From contig JAABRC010000011.1 in the NCBI GenBank assembly GCA_011391115.1, forward strand, positions 1 through 19,078: a stretch of DNA of 19,078 nucleotides, read 5' to 3'. Origin of the DNA: Candidatus Egaibacter danicus. Lineage in GTDB: Bacteria > Pseudomonadota > Gammaproteobacteria > Burkholderiales > Burkholderiaceae. The position numbers and the translations under genes were made by a program. Positions within the stretch are counted from its first letter, which is position 1, and every line of letters starts with the position of its first letter. The notes under the pieces were generated by a model. That model was given only the letters and a program-made list of their open reading frames with translations, was not told the origin of the DNA and did no database searches. Below are positions 7,109-14,631 of the stretch, piece after piece.

Positions 7109-8386
7109 CTAAAACCGGGGCCGCTGGGGGTTGAAGTCCGGCTGGTGCTTGCGCATTTCTTTCGCATCGTCACGCTTTCGGATGCCGCAGTCCAGGTAGT
7201 TCTGGTGCAACCGGGTGAGCGCGTGGCGGTCCAGTTTGACACCCAAGCCAGCGCCCGGCGGCGGTGCCAGCACACCGTCCTTGATGGTTAATTTGCCGCC
7301 TTCGATGACTTCGTCTTCCTGCCAAGGATAGTGTGTGTCGCAGGCGTAGGTGAGGTTGGGCAGCGTCACCCCGACGTGGGTCATGGCTGCCAGGCTGATG
7401 CCCATGTGCGAATTGGAATGCATCGAGATGCCCATGCCAAAGGTACGGCAAATGGTTGCCAGGTGCTGGGTGGCCCGCAGGCCGCCCCAGTAGTGGTGGT
7501 CAGACAAAATCACCTGCACGGCATCGAGTTGAACCGTTTTGGGAATGTGGCCAAAGGCGATGGTCACCATGTTGGTGGCCAGCGGCATCGGCGCGAATTT
7601 GGCCACTTCACCCATTTCCTCCAGCGTGCCCACCGGGTCTTCCAGGTACTCCAGCAGTCCTTCGGCCGCTAGCAGGGGCATGATGCGGCGGGTGGTCTCG
7701 ACCGACCAACCGCCGTTGGGGTCAATCCGCAACGGATAACCCGGGAAGGCTGCACGCAAAGCCTGCAGGCCGGCAATTTCTTCTTCTGGGGCCAGCACGC
7801 CGGCCTTGAGCTTGATGGAGCCAAAGCCATAGGTGTCAATCATGCGACGAGCCTGTTGCACCAGCTGCTCGGGCGTGAGGACCTCGCCCCAGTTGTCGGT
7901 CGGGTAGCCGGGGTCTTCCTTGTGTTTGGCAAACTTGTAAAACAGGTAGGCGCTGTAGGCTACGTGAGGACGAACCGCACCACCCAGCACTTGGTACAAC
8001 GGGTGGTTCAGGATCTGGCCTTGCAGGTCCAGAAAGGCCACTTCAAATGCCGCCAGTGCACTGGCACGCGCCTTGTCGCCTGCGGGTGGGAACGTGGCCC
8101 CGGTATCCGGGTTGTCGCCTACCAGGCCGTACACCACGCGGGTCAGGGCGTTGAGGTCAAACGGATCCAGCCCCATGAGCTGCGGTGCGATGTTTGCCAA
8201 GTTGTGCAGTGTTTCCAGATCGCCATAACTTTCGCCCAGACCCACACGGCCGTCCGCGGTTTCCACTTCGATGATGCTGCGCAGCGCCCAGGGTTCGTGC
8301 ACACCGGCCACGTTCAAAAGCGGAGGGTCACGAAACGCAATGGGGGTGACGCGGGCAGCCACGATGCGGGTGGTCGTCAGGCTCAT
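7109..8386 (-). CDS. Glucarate dehydratase-like enolase superfamily protein
   Basis: This 425-residue enolase-superfamily protein is of the glucarate dehydratase type, which removes water from an aldaric acid to give a keto-deoxy-aldarate. Expected residues are IKLKAG with the K192-x-K194 base pair, RIDPNGGW (D222, N224), LEDP (E249), ATNM (N272), ILSDHHYWGG (D296) and SMHSNSHMGIS (H323, the likely catalytic histidine). LKAG replaces the LKGG seen in classical GudD, so it may be a GlucD-related protein or act on another sugar acid. The ATG at 8386 has AAAGGA about eight bases upstream. It is the last gene of the leftward cluster, 21 bases after the epimerase gene. The substrate is not certain. 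Confidence 0.85.
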   Translation of the reverse strand: MSLTTTRIVAARVTPIAFRDPPLLNVAGVHEPWALRSIIEVETADGRVGLGESYGDLETLHNLANIAPQLMGLDPFDLNALTRVVYGLVGDNPDTGATFPPAGDKARASALAAFEVAFLDLQGQILNHPLYQVLGGAVRPHVAYSAYLFYKFAKHKEDPGYPTDNWGEVLTPEQLVQQARRMIDTYGFGSIKLKAGVLAPEEEIAGLQALRAAFPGYPLRIDPNGGWSVETTRRIMPLLAAEGLLEYLEDPVGTLEEMGEVAKFAPMPLATNMVTIAFGHIPKTVQLDAVQVILSDHHYWGGLRATQHLATICRTFGMGISMHSNSHMGISLAAMTHVGVTLPNLTYACDTHYPWQEDEVIEGGKLTIKDGVLAPPPGAGLGVKLDRHALTRLHQNYLDCGIRKRDDAKEMRKHQPDFNPQRPRF

Positions 8387-8407
8387 TCAAATATCCTTTC
8401 TGGGTGA

Positions 8408-9301
8408 TCAGGCAAGGTTGAACCGTATCTCGCCGCTCAGGCTGTCTCCCGGTTCAAGCAGGTGCGTGCCGGTGTCTGCAACCCCGCGGGCAGCGAGGTT
8501 GAACCCGTCTGCCACATGGCTGACGGGCTCCAGACACAAATAAAGAGGCGTGTCAGGCCGATGCACCACCAAGTGATCAAACACCGGGTCTGCCTGCATG
8601 CTCAGTTGTGAACCCTGTGGCAGATCGACGGTGGCCGTGCCATCCCAGCCGCCCACATAGTCGGTCATGCCGCCATCGGGCAGACGGCGTGGCGTCTCAT
8701 GCTGCTCGTTCGCCAGCAGCGCCCGGGGGGTGCCCGGCAGGTACTCTGGCGTGGCAGGCCAGAGGGTGGTGGCACCATAGGTGAGTCGGGCCGCGGGGTC
8801 ATGCCGGAAGTAGGGGTGCAGGCCCATGCCCGCCGGCATGGTGCGCTGGTCTGCGTTGCGCAATGTCAGGCCAACGCGAAGCTGCGAAGGCGTCAATTCG
8901 AAACGCAGGCTGGCCGTGTAGTGCCAGGGCCAGGCCGGGCCAGCCGGACTGTCCAGGGTCAGCGTGACGGTGTCCGGGCCTTGCTGTGTAGCTTGCCAGG
9001 GCTGTGTGTGAGCGTTGCCATGCAGGGTGTGGGGCATGGCATTGGGGTGTGGGCGCAGTGCATGGGTTTTACCATTGACGTGCAGCAGTGCATTGGCGAT
9101 GCGATTCGAATACGGGATCAGTGGATAGATGCCGCCTTTGGCCCAGTGAATGGGGTCAAAGAAGTCTTCGGGATAGGGGTGGAGAACGTCAATAGCCTCA
9201 CCGCTCCCATCCACCAGCCGCAACGCGGATACCCGGCCTCCCGCGTGCGGTACCAGACGGGCGGAGGCGCCACCGGCATTCAAGGTGATGACAGGATTCA
9301 T
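8408..9301 (-). CDS. Aldose 1-epimerase-like protein (galactose mutarotase family)
   Basis: This 297-residue protein has the mutarotase beta-sandwich motifs: YPLIPYSNRI with R67, LHGNAH (H94), GMGLHPYFR with the catalytic acid H162, and LCLEPVSHVADGFN with the catalytic base E258. Such enzymes interconvert alpha and beta anomers of aldoses, and related members act on modified or acidic sugars. Length is slightly below typical GalM. I chose the ATG at 9301. An ATG at 9316, which overlaps the stop of the preceding gene, would add five residues and is equally possible; neither has a strong ribosome site. A longer frame reaching 9406 lies inside the neighbouring dehydratase gene. Context suggests it prepares an imported sugar for oxidation or dehydration. 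Confidence 0.85.
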   Translation of the reverse strand: MNPVITLNAGGASARLVPHAGGRVSALRLVDGSGEAIDVLHPYPEDFFDPIHWAKGGIYPLIPYSNRIANALLHVNGKTHALRPHPNAMPHTLHGNAHTQPWQATQQGPDTVTLTLDSPAGPAWPWHYTASLRFELTPSQLRVGLTLRNADQRTMPAGMGLHPYFRHDPAARLTYGATTLWPATPEYLPGTPRALLANEQHETPRRLPDGGMTDYVGGWDGTATVDLPQGSQLSMQADPVFDHLVVHRPDTPLYLCLEPVSHVADGFNLAARGVADTGTHLLEPGDSLSGEIRFNLA

Positions 9302-9308
9302 GGCCGCT

Positions 9309-10505
9309 TCAGGCATAGCCGGTCGAGCCGTCTGGCTTGACCGGCACCTTGCGTTCCCAGTGAATGTATTCCTCGGTGCCCAGCAGCTCTTCATTGATCT
9401 CGACACCCCAGCCTGGACGATCGGGGCGAAGCTCCAGGTAGCCGTCTTTGGGCAGGTACGGGTCTTTCACGTACCAGGCGCCTTCGTTACGGTCTTCTGC
9501 CGTGACTGTAGCCTCTGTGCCGTACACATAACCTGCACCTTGCGGCAGACGGTATTCGAGGATGCGGAAGTTGGTCTGGGCGGCGCTGAAATGCACGTTG
9601 ATGGCGGTGGCCAGTGGGCCCATCGGGTTGTGCGGCGCAATGGTCACGAAATGTGCCTCGGCAATGGCCGCAATTTTGCACATCTCCAGCAGGCCACCCA
9701 CCACGCAGATATCAGGCTGGATGATGTCGCAGCCACGCACCTGCAACAGCCTCAGGAACTCAAAGCGGCTGTACAGCGACTCGCCCGTGGCCAGTGTGCA
9801 CTGGAGGCCACGCTTGAGCTCACCCCAGGCCTCAAAGTTCTCTGGCCGGATCGGCTCTTCAAAAAACAAGGGATCGTAGGGTGCCAGTGCGTTGCCCAGC
9901 TGTATGGCCTGCGTGGGCTCGAAAATCTTGGCATGGGCATCAAAGGCAATCTCGTACTCGGTTTTGACCGTTTCACGCAGCTTGCGAAAGTACTCGGCGG
10001 ATGTCCGCACCACCTCGCCCCAGCGGTTCCGATGCATGTCGATACGAAATGGACTGAGCTTGAAAGCCTTGAAACCCCATTGCTCGTTCAGCGCGTCCAT
10101 TTCATCCCGCGCCAGCGCTGCGTCGGGGGCGGTGTACATGCCTGCGTACACCTGCACCCGGTCCCGCACATGACCGCCCAGCAGCATGTACACCGGCACA
10201 CCGAGTGCTTTGGCGGAGATGTCCCACAGACAATGGTCGATAGCGGCAATCGCTGCCAAACCCATGGCGCCGGGTGGAAAACGTGTCTGCTGCATCAGGT
10301 AGTGGATCAGAAACTCGATGCGGCGCGGGTCCTGGCCCCTGAGAAAGGTGACCAGGTAATCGAACAGCGGAAACAGGGCTTTGTCAGGCCCATGGTTGTA
10401 ACACTCACCCCAGCCGGTGATGCCTTCGTCTGTGTCCATCGCCAGAATGACGCGGGGACGGTTTTTGTCGCGCGACATGAACACGCGTAATCGGTCAATT
10501 TTCAT
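9309..10505 (-). CDS. Galactonate dehydratase-like enolase superfamily protein
   Basis: This 398-residue member of the mandelate racemase/enolase superfamily most resembles DgoD-type sugar-acid dehydratases. Motifs include FKAFKL (K146, K149), FDAHAKI (D189 metal ligand; H191 as in the D-x-H of galactonate dehydratase), FFEEPI (E216/E217), ATGES (E242), IIQPDICVVGG (D265) and APHNPMGP (H292). The DxH pair and APH motif argue for dehydration rather than racemisation. The ATG at 10505 has no strong ribosome site. Together with the second, glucarate-type enolase two genes downstream, it implies a pathway that handles more than one sugar-acid epimer or step. The substrate cannot be named; galactonate, gluconate-type or uronate-derived acids are all possible. 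Confidence 0.87.
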   Translation of the reverse strand: MKIDRLRVFMSRDKNRPRVILAMDTDEGITGWGECYNHGPDKALFPLFDYLVTFLRGQDPRRIEFLIHYLMQQTRFPPGAMGLAAIAAIDHCLWDISAKALGVPVYMLLGGHVRDRVQVYAGMYTAPDAALARDEMDALNEQWGFKAFKLSPFRIDMHRNRWGEVVRTSAEYFRKLRETVKTEYEIAFDAHAKIFEPTQAIQLGNALAPYDPLFFEEPIRPENFEAWGELKRGLQCTLATGESLYSRFEFLRLLQVRGCDIIQPDICVVGGLLEMCKIAAIAEAHFVTIAPHNPMGPLATAINVHFSAAQTNFRILEYRLPQGAGYVYGTEATVTAEDRNEGAWYVKDPYLPKDGYLELRPDRPGWGVEINEELLGTEEYIHWERKVPVKPDGSTGYA

Positions 10506-10670
10506 GGAAGTTTCTGTTGTGCAAAGAGTTAAGCATGTCCGAAGTGGTCACGCCTTGAAAAGGTGTCGTTGTGCCAGGGCCGCCTATTTTCAGGACAAGT
10601 ACCTGGAGCGAGGCAAGCGGGTCTGCACGTAAATATCTTCACCTTTTACCGCTGTGATCTTCATGCGCAA
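10506..10670. other. 165-base gap within the leftward operon
   Basis: No coding frame here looks real. ACGCCTT (10550-10556) and AAGGTGT (10560-10566) can form a seven-pair hairpin with one G-T pair and a 3-base loop. There is no T-run after it on either strand. The gap may hold a secondary promoter for the three catabolic genes, separating their expression from the transporter, but I find no convincing -35/-10 pair. Confidence 0.3.
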
Positions 10671-12404
10671 TCAGACGGCGCTTGCTCCGGTGTAGCGGAA
10701 CCGCTTGTGCATGCCGCGCGCGCGTGGGTCGGGCTGCGGTATGGCAGACAGCAATGCCTGTGTGTAAGGGTGTGTGGGCGCATCGCAGACCTGATCCGTT
10801 GGCCCGGTTTCCACTACTTTGCCGCGGTACATCACGGCTACCCGATCGCAAAAATACCGGATCACTGCAATGTCATGGCTGATGAAGATGAATGACAGCC
10901 CCAGTTTGTCCTGCAGGTTCAGCAGCAGATCCAGCATCTGCGAACGCAGAGACACGTCCAGTGCCGCCGTGGCCTCGTCCGCAACGATGATTCGGGGGTT
11001 TAGCGCAATGGCGCGCGCGATACCGATGCGCTGGCGTTGGCCGCCTGAGAACGCGTGCGGGTAACGCTCGCGCCAGGCGGGCTCCAGGCCCACACTTTGC
11101 AACAAGTCGGCCACTCGGTCATCCAGGTCCTTGCCGGATGCTAGCCCGTTGACCAGCAGCGGTTCGCCCACAATCTGGGCGACCGTCATGCGTGGATTCA
11201 GGGAGCCTACCGGATCCTGGAAAATCATCCGCATTTCACGCCGGCACTGCTTGAGTGTGTGCTTGTTGGCCGTGACCAGATCGATTACCGTCCCGTCGGG
11301 CTGGCGGTAGTTGATTGCGCCGGCGGTGGGGTCATAGACGCGCAGCAAACAACGGCCCATGGTAGTCTTGCCGGAGCCGGACTCCCCCACAATGCCCAGG
11401 GATTCGCCCGGCATGAGGGTTAGCGAAACACCATCCACCGCCTTGGTAGATGACTTGGCGCTACCAAAATGCATGGCTAGATCGCGCACTTCCAGAATCG
11501 GCTCCTGCTTCTGGGTAGGTGCTGTGCGTTGAACACGGATGTCTGCCTTGCGCCCCAGTTTCAACACCGAACCAATCAGCATCTTGGTGTACTCGTGCTG
11601 GGCTGCATGAAAAATCTGGTCCACTGGTCCTGTTTCGACGACCTTGCCGTTTCGCATGACGATGACCTGGTCAGCAATCTCGGCGACCACGCCCATGTCG
11701 TGTGTGATGAACATCACGGCCATGCCATGGCCTTGCTGCAGACGTTTGATCAGGTCCAGAATCTCGGCCTGCGTGGTCACGTCCAGAGCAGTGGTGGGTT
11801 CGTCGGCGATCAGTAACGACGGGTTGCAAGCCAGCGCCATCGCAATCATCACCCGCTGTCGCATTCCGCCAGAGAACTCGAAGGTGTAACGATCTACGGC
11901 CTTGTCGGGATTGGGAATCTCTACCTGAGTCAGCAGCTCAATGCAACGTGCCCGGGCTTCAGCCTTGGACATTTTGATATGAAGCTGCAAGACCTCGATG
12001 ATCTGGTTGCCAACTGTGTGAACAGGTGACAGCGATGACATTGGCTCCTGAAAGATCATGGCGATTTCTGCGCCACGCACAGCGCGAATTTCCTTGCCTC
12101 GAGACGGGAGCTTGGCCAGGTCAACGCTGGAGCCGTTCGCACGGTTCAAGACCATCGATCCGCCCATGATGCGCCCAGGCTCATCAACGATCTGAAGAAT
12201 GGACCGAGCGGTCACGCTCTTGCCACTACCGCTTTCGCCTACGACACACAGCGTGCGCCCGCGCTCGACATCAAACGAAACACCATCGACCGCCTTGATC
12301 GTGCCGTTACGAACCGGAAAATGGGTGCTCAGATCACGCACCTGCAGAAGAGGGATCACTGCGCCCGCAGCGACCGTGTTGGATTTGCCTTGGGTCATGG
12401 TCAT
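10671..12404 (-). CDS. Opp/Dpp-type ABC transporter ATPase, two fused ATP-binding domains
   Basis: This 577-residue protein joins the equivalents of DppD and DppF. Domain 1 has Walker A GESGSGKS (56-63), FQEPMSSLSP (Q119), signature FSGGM (177-181), Walker B LLIADEP (197-203) and H235. Domain 2 has GESGSGKT (340-347), FQDP (Q396), FSGGQ (452-456), Walker B IIVADEA (472-478) and H510. Domain 2 reads DEATAALD where DEPTSALD is usual, but the catalytic glutamate is kept. Both domains carry the HxYT/HPYT tail motif typical of peptide and oligosaccharide importers of this class. The ATG at 12404 overlaps the stop of the upstream permease gene (ATGA). It powers uptake through the two permeases encoded upstream. 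Confidence 0.93.
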   Translation of the reverse strand: MTMTQGKSNTVAAGAVIPLLQVRDLSTHFPVRNGTIKAVDGVSFDVERGRTLCVVGESGSGKSVTARSILQIVDEPGRIMGGSMVLNRANGSSVDLAKLPSRGKEIRAVRGAEIAMIFQEPMSSLSPVHTVGNQIIEVLQLHIKMSKAEARARCIELLTQVEIPNPDKAVDRYTFEFSGGMRQRVMIAMALACNPSLLIADEPTTALDVTTQAEILDLIKRLQQGHGMAVMFITHDMGVVAEIADQVIVMRNGKVVETGPVDQIFHAAQHEYTKMLIGSVLKLGRKADIRVQRTAPTQKQEPILEVRDLAMHFGSAKSSTKAVDGVSLTLMPGESLGIVGESGSGKTTMGRCLLRVYDPTAGAINYRQPDGTVIDLVTANKHTLKQCRREMRMIFQDPVGSLNPRMTVAQIVGEPLLVNGLASGKDLDDRVADLLQSVGLEPAWRERYPHAFSGGQRQRIGIARAIALNPRIIVADEATAALDVSLRSQMLDLLLNLQDKLGLSFIFISHDIAVIRYFCDRVAVMYRGKVVETGPTDQVCDAPTHPYTQALLSAIPQPDPRARGMHKRFRYTGASAV

Positions 12405-13552
12405 TTGTTGTAGGGGTCGGATGCGTCACGCAGACCATCGCCCAAAAAGTTCAAGGCAATCACGGCAAGCACTACGGCTGCGCCTGGTGCAAATAGCCAG
12501 GGTGCCGTGGCGATTGAACGAATATTCTGCGCTTCGCGCAACAACACGCCCCATGAGATGGTGGGTGGTTGCAATCCAAGGCCCAGAAAGCTGAGGGATG
12601 TTTCCGCCAGAATCATGGCAGGAATGGCCAGACTGACCGATGCAATGATGTGACTCGAAAAGCTCGGCAACATGTGCCGGAAAATGATGCGCCCTTCAGA
12701 TGCGCCGTCCAGTCTGGCTGCCGTCACGAACTCTTCGGTTCTCAAGCTGAGGAAGCGGCCACGCACCACGCGGGCCAGTTGCGCCCAACCCGTTAATGAC
12801 AGGATGACCGTGATCATCAGGTAATTGAGGGTGGCCGGCCAGTCCTGCGGCAGGGCGGCCGCCAGTGCCAGCCAGATGGGAATGGTGGGCAGGGACAGCA
12901 CCAGTTCGATCACCCGCTGGATGGCAAAGTCAATGCGTCCACCGTAATAACCAGAGATGCCGCCCAGAATGATTCCGAGTGTGAGTGACAGGAACACACC
13001 CAGCAAACCGACGGAAAGGGAAATCTGGGCGCCCAGCATGATGCGGCTATACACGCAGCGTCCCAGGCGATCTGCACCGAAAAAGAACAGGGGCTGACTC
13101 GCGTCCTGAGATGCAAAGAGGTGTGTGCGTGCGTTGAACAGACCCAGCACGGAATACTCGTAACCTTCACCAAACATCTGCAGGTAGACCTTGCGCTCGC
13201 CGTCTTCCTTGTAAACGGAAGCCAATGTGACCGGGTCGCGCGCCAGAACGTAAGGATGAATATAGGGTCGTATCGACCATGACCCGTTCTCGCCAGAGTC
13301 GATGATGTGCAGTGCCTGTGGTGGGTGAAACACCGCACGTCGGTTTTGCTGGGATGGGTCGTTCACGGCGAAGAACCCGGGTACAACCGCTACCACATAC
13401 AAAGCGATTGTGACAAACAGACCCACCATGGCCAGACGATGGCGTTTGAAAGCCCACCAGACCAGTTGCCATTGAGACGCAACGGCCAGACGGCTGAATA
13501 CCAGATCACCCGCGCCATCGGCGACCGGGGAGGGAGCAGTAGTATTGTTCAA
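12401..13552 (-). CDS. DppC/OppC-type ABC transporter permease
   Basis: This 383-residue inner-membrane permease has the BPD_transp_1 fold. A first helix lies around residues 40-63, followed by a long periplasmic stretch of about 110 residues (roughly 64-175). Five further helices follow. The ATPase-contacting EAA loop reads EFVTAARLDGASEGRIIFRHMLP. The typical ending SFLGLGLQPP...WG and LNFLGDGLRDASDP is present. The long periplasmic insert is larger than in dipeptide DppC proteins and fits larger, YejE-like or oligosaccharide-type members. The start is a TTG at 13552, seven bases after the stop of the companion permease gene; no ATG is available until about residue 40. It pairs with the DppB-type subunit. 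Confidence 0.92.
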   Translation of the reverse strand: MNNTTAPSPVADGAGDLVFSRLAVASQWQLVWWAFKRHRLAMVGLFVTIALYVVAVVPGFFAVNDPSQQNRRAVFHPPQALHIIDSGENGSWSIRPYIHPYVLARDPVTLASVYKEDGERKVYLQMFGEGYEYSVLGLFNARTHLFASQDASQPLFFFGADRLGRCVYSRIMLGAQISLSVGLLGVFLSLTLGIILGGISGYYGGRIDFAIQRVIELVLSLPTIPIWLALAAALPQDWPATLNYLMITVILSLTGWAQLARVVRGRFLSLRTEEFVTAARLDGASEGRIIFRHMLPSFSSHIIASVSLAIPAMILAETSLSFLGLGLQPPTISWGVLLREAQNIRSIATAPWLFAPGAAVVLAVIALNFLGDGLRDASDPYNK

Positions 13553-13558
13553 GGCGAA

Positions 13559-14545
13559 TTACTCGAGGCGAATGCGTGGGTCAACCAGCGCCAGAAGGAT
13601 GTCGCTGATCAACGATCCAAGAACGGTCAACGTGCAGATCAACAGGATGAAGGCACCGGCCAGGTACATGTCCTGGCTCATGAGGGACTGCAGCAGCAAT
13701 GGCCCGGCTGTGGGAAGACTCAGCACAATGGCCACGATGATGGAGCCGGATACCAGGTTGGGTAGCAGCCATGCAATGGTTGAAATGAAGGGGTTGAGTG
13801 CCAGACGCATGGGGTATTTCACCAGCAGCGTGAACTCTGACAACCCCTTGGCTCGTGCAGTCGTCACATAAGGCCGGTTGAGCTCGTCCAGCATATTGGC
13901 CCGCATGACGCGAATCAGGCTGGCGGTTCCGGAAACGGCCAGAATGATCACCGGGATCCACAAATGCTGCAGCATGTCCACCACCTTGGCGATGCTCCAG
14001 GGGGCTGTCAGGTATTGCTCGGAAAACAGGCCACCTACGTTTTGTCCAAACTCAACAGCAGCGATGTACATCAGCACCAGTGCCAGCAGAAAGCTAGGTA
14101 CGGCCAGCCCCAGAAAAGACAGAAAGGTGACAACGTAGTCACCGATCGAGTATTTTTTGACGGCAGAAAAAACGCCGATGGGCAGGGCGATGCCCCAAGT
14201 CACCAACAATGTGGAAAACGTCAACACCAGCGTCAGAGCCATGCGTTCCCAAATCAGGTCGCCCACGGGTTGTTGCCACTCAAAACTCAATCCGAAATCA
14301 CCGCGGAAAATGATGTTGGAAATCCATTTCCAATACTGAACGATCATGGGTTGGTCCAGCCCGAACCGGCTTCTGAGATCGGCCGCCGTGTTCTGGTCGA
14401 CTACCTCATTGGAGGCGGCCAATGTGGCGATGTAGGTGGTGACATAGTCGCCCGGCGGCAACTGGATCAGCACAAATGACAGAAAACTGATCGCGACAAG
14501 AAACGGCAACATCCATAGAAGCCGTTTGACGATGAAGGCAAACAT
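13559..14545 (-). CDS. DppB/OppB-type ABC transporter permease
   Basis: This 328-residue inner-membrane permease has the classic DppB N-terminus (FIVKRLLWMLPFLVAISFLSFVLIQLPPGDY) and a periplasmic region with RFGLDQPMIVQYWKWI. The core helices carry LPIGVFSAVKKYS and LAVPSFLLALVLMY. The EAA loop reads YVTTARAKGLSEFTLLVKYPMRLALNP. The C-terminus ILLALVDPRIRLE is typical. The ATG at 14545 is preceded by AAGGGAT. It forms the channel heterodimer with the next gene's product. A long hairpin separates it from the solute-binding protein gene upstream, likely lowering its expression relative to the binding protein. Confidence 0.93.
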   Translation of the reverse strand: MFAFIVKRLLWMLPFLVAISFLSFVLIQLPPGDYVTTYIATLAASNEVVDQNTAADLRSRFGLDQPMIVQYWKWISNIIFRGDFGLSFEWQQPVGDLIWERMALTLVLTFSTLLVTWGIALPIGVFSAVKKYSIGDYVVTFLSFLGLAVPSFLLALVLMYIAAVEFGQNVGGLFSEQYLTAPWSIAKVVDMLQHLWIPVIILAVSGTASLIRVMRANMLDELNRPYVTTARAKGLSEFTLLVKYPMRLALNPFISTIAWLLPNLVSGSIIVAIVLSLPTAGPLLLQSLMSQDMYLAGAFILLICTLTVLGSLISDILLALVDPRIRLE

Positions 14546-14568
14546 GCGGGGTATCCCTTGAAGGCGAC

Positions 14569-14606
14569 ACCCGGGTAGCAGACGGCCATGCGTCTCCTAC
14601 CCGGGT
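14569..14606 (-). other. Long intercistronic hairpin after the binding-protein gene
   Basis: ACCCGGGTAG (14569-14578) and CTACCCGGGT (14597-14606) are perfect 10-base inverted repeats. Inside, AGACG (14580-14584) pairs with CGTCT (14591-14595) around a 6-base loop. No T-run follows on either strand. The position, just downstream of the solute-binding protein gene in transcription order, matches the hairpins of other ABC import operons that stabilise the upstream message and reduce read-through. Confidence 0.7.
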
Positions 14607-14631
14607 ACCTGTGCAGACAGAACCTCGGGCT

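Noticed and set aside
9302..9406. Epimerase gene starting at 9406
   Set aside because: The extra sequence is inside the dehydratase coding region in another frame and has no mutarotase character.
9285..10490. 400-codon open frame on the plus strand opposite the galactonate dehydratase-like gene
   Set aside because: It is a shadow of the GC-rich gene on the other strand, with no recognisable domain. The minus-strand product has a complete set of enolase-superfamily residues.
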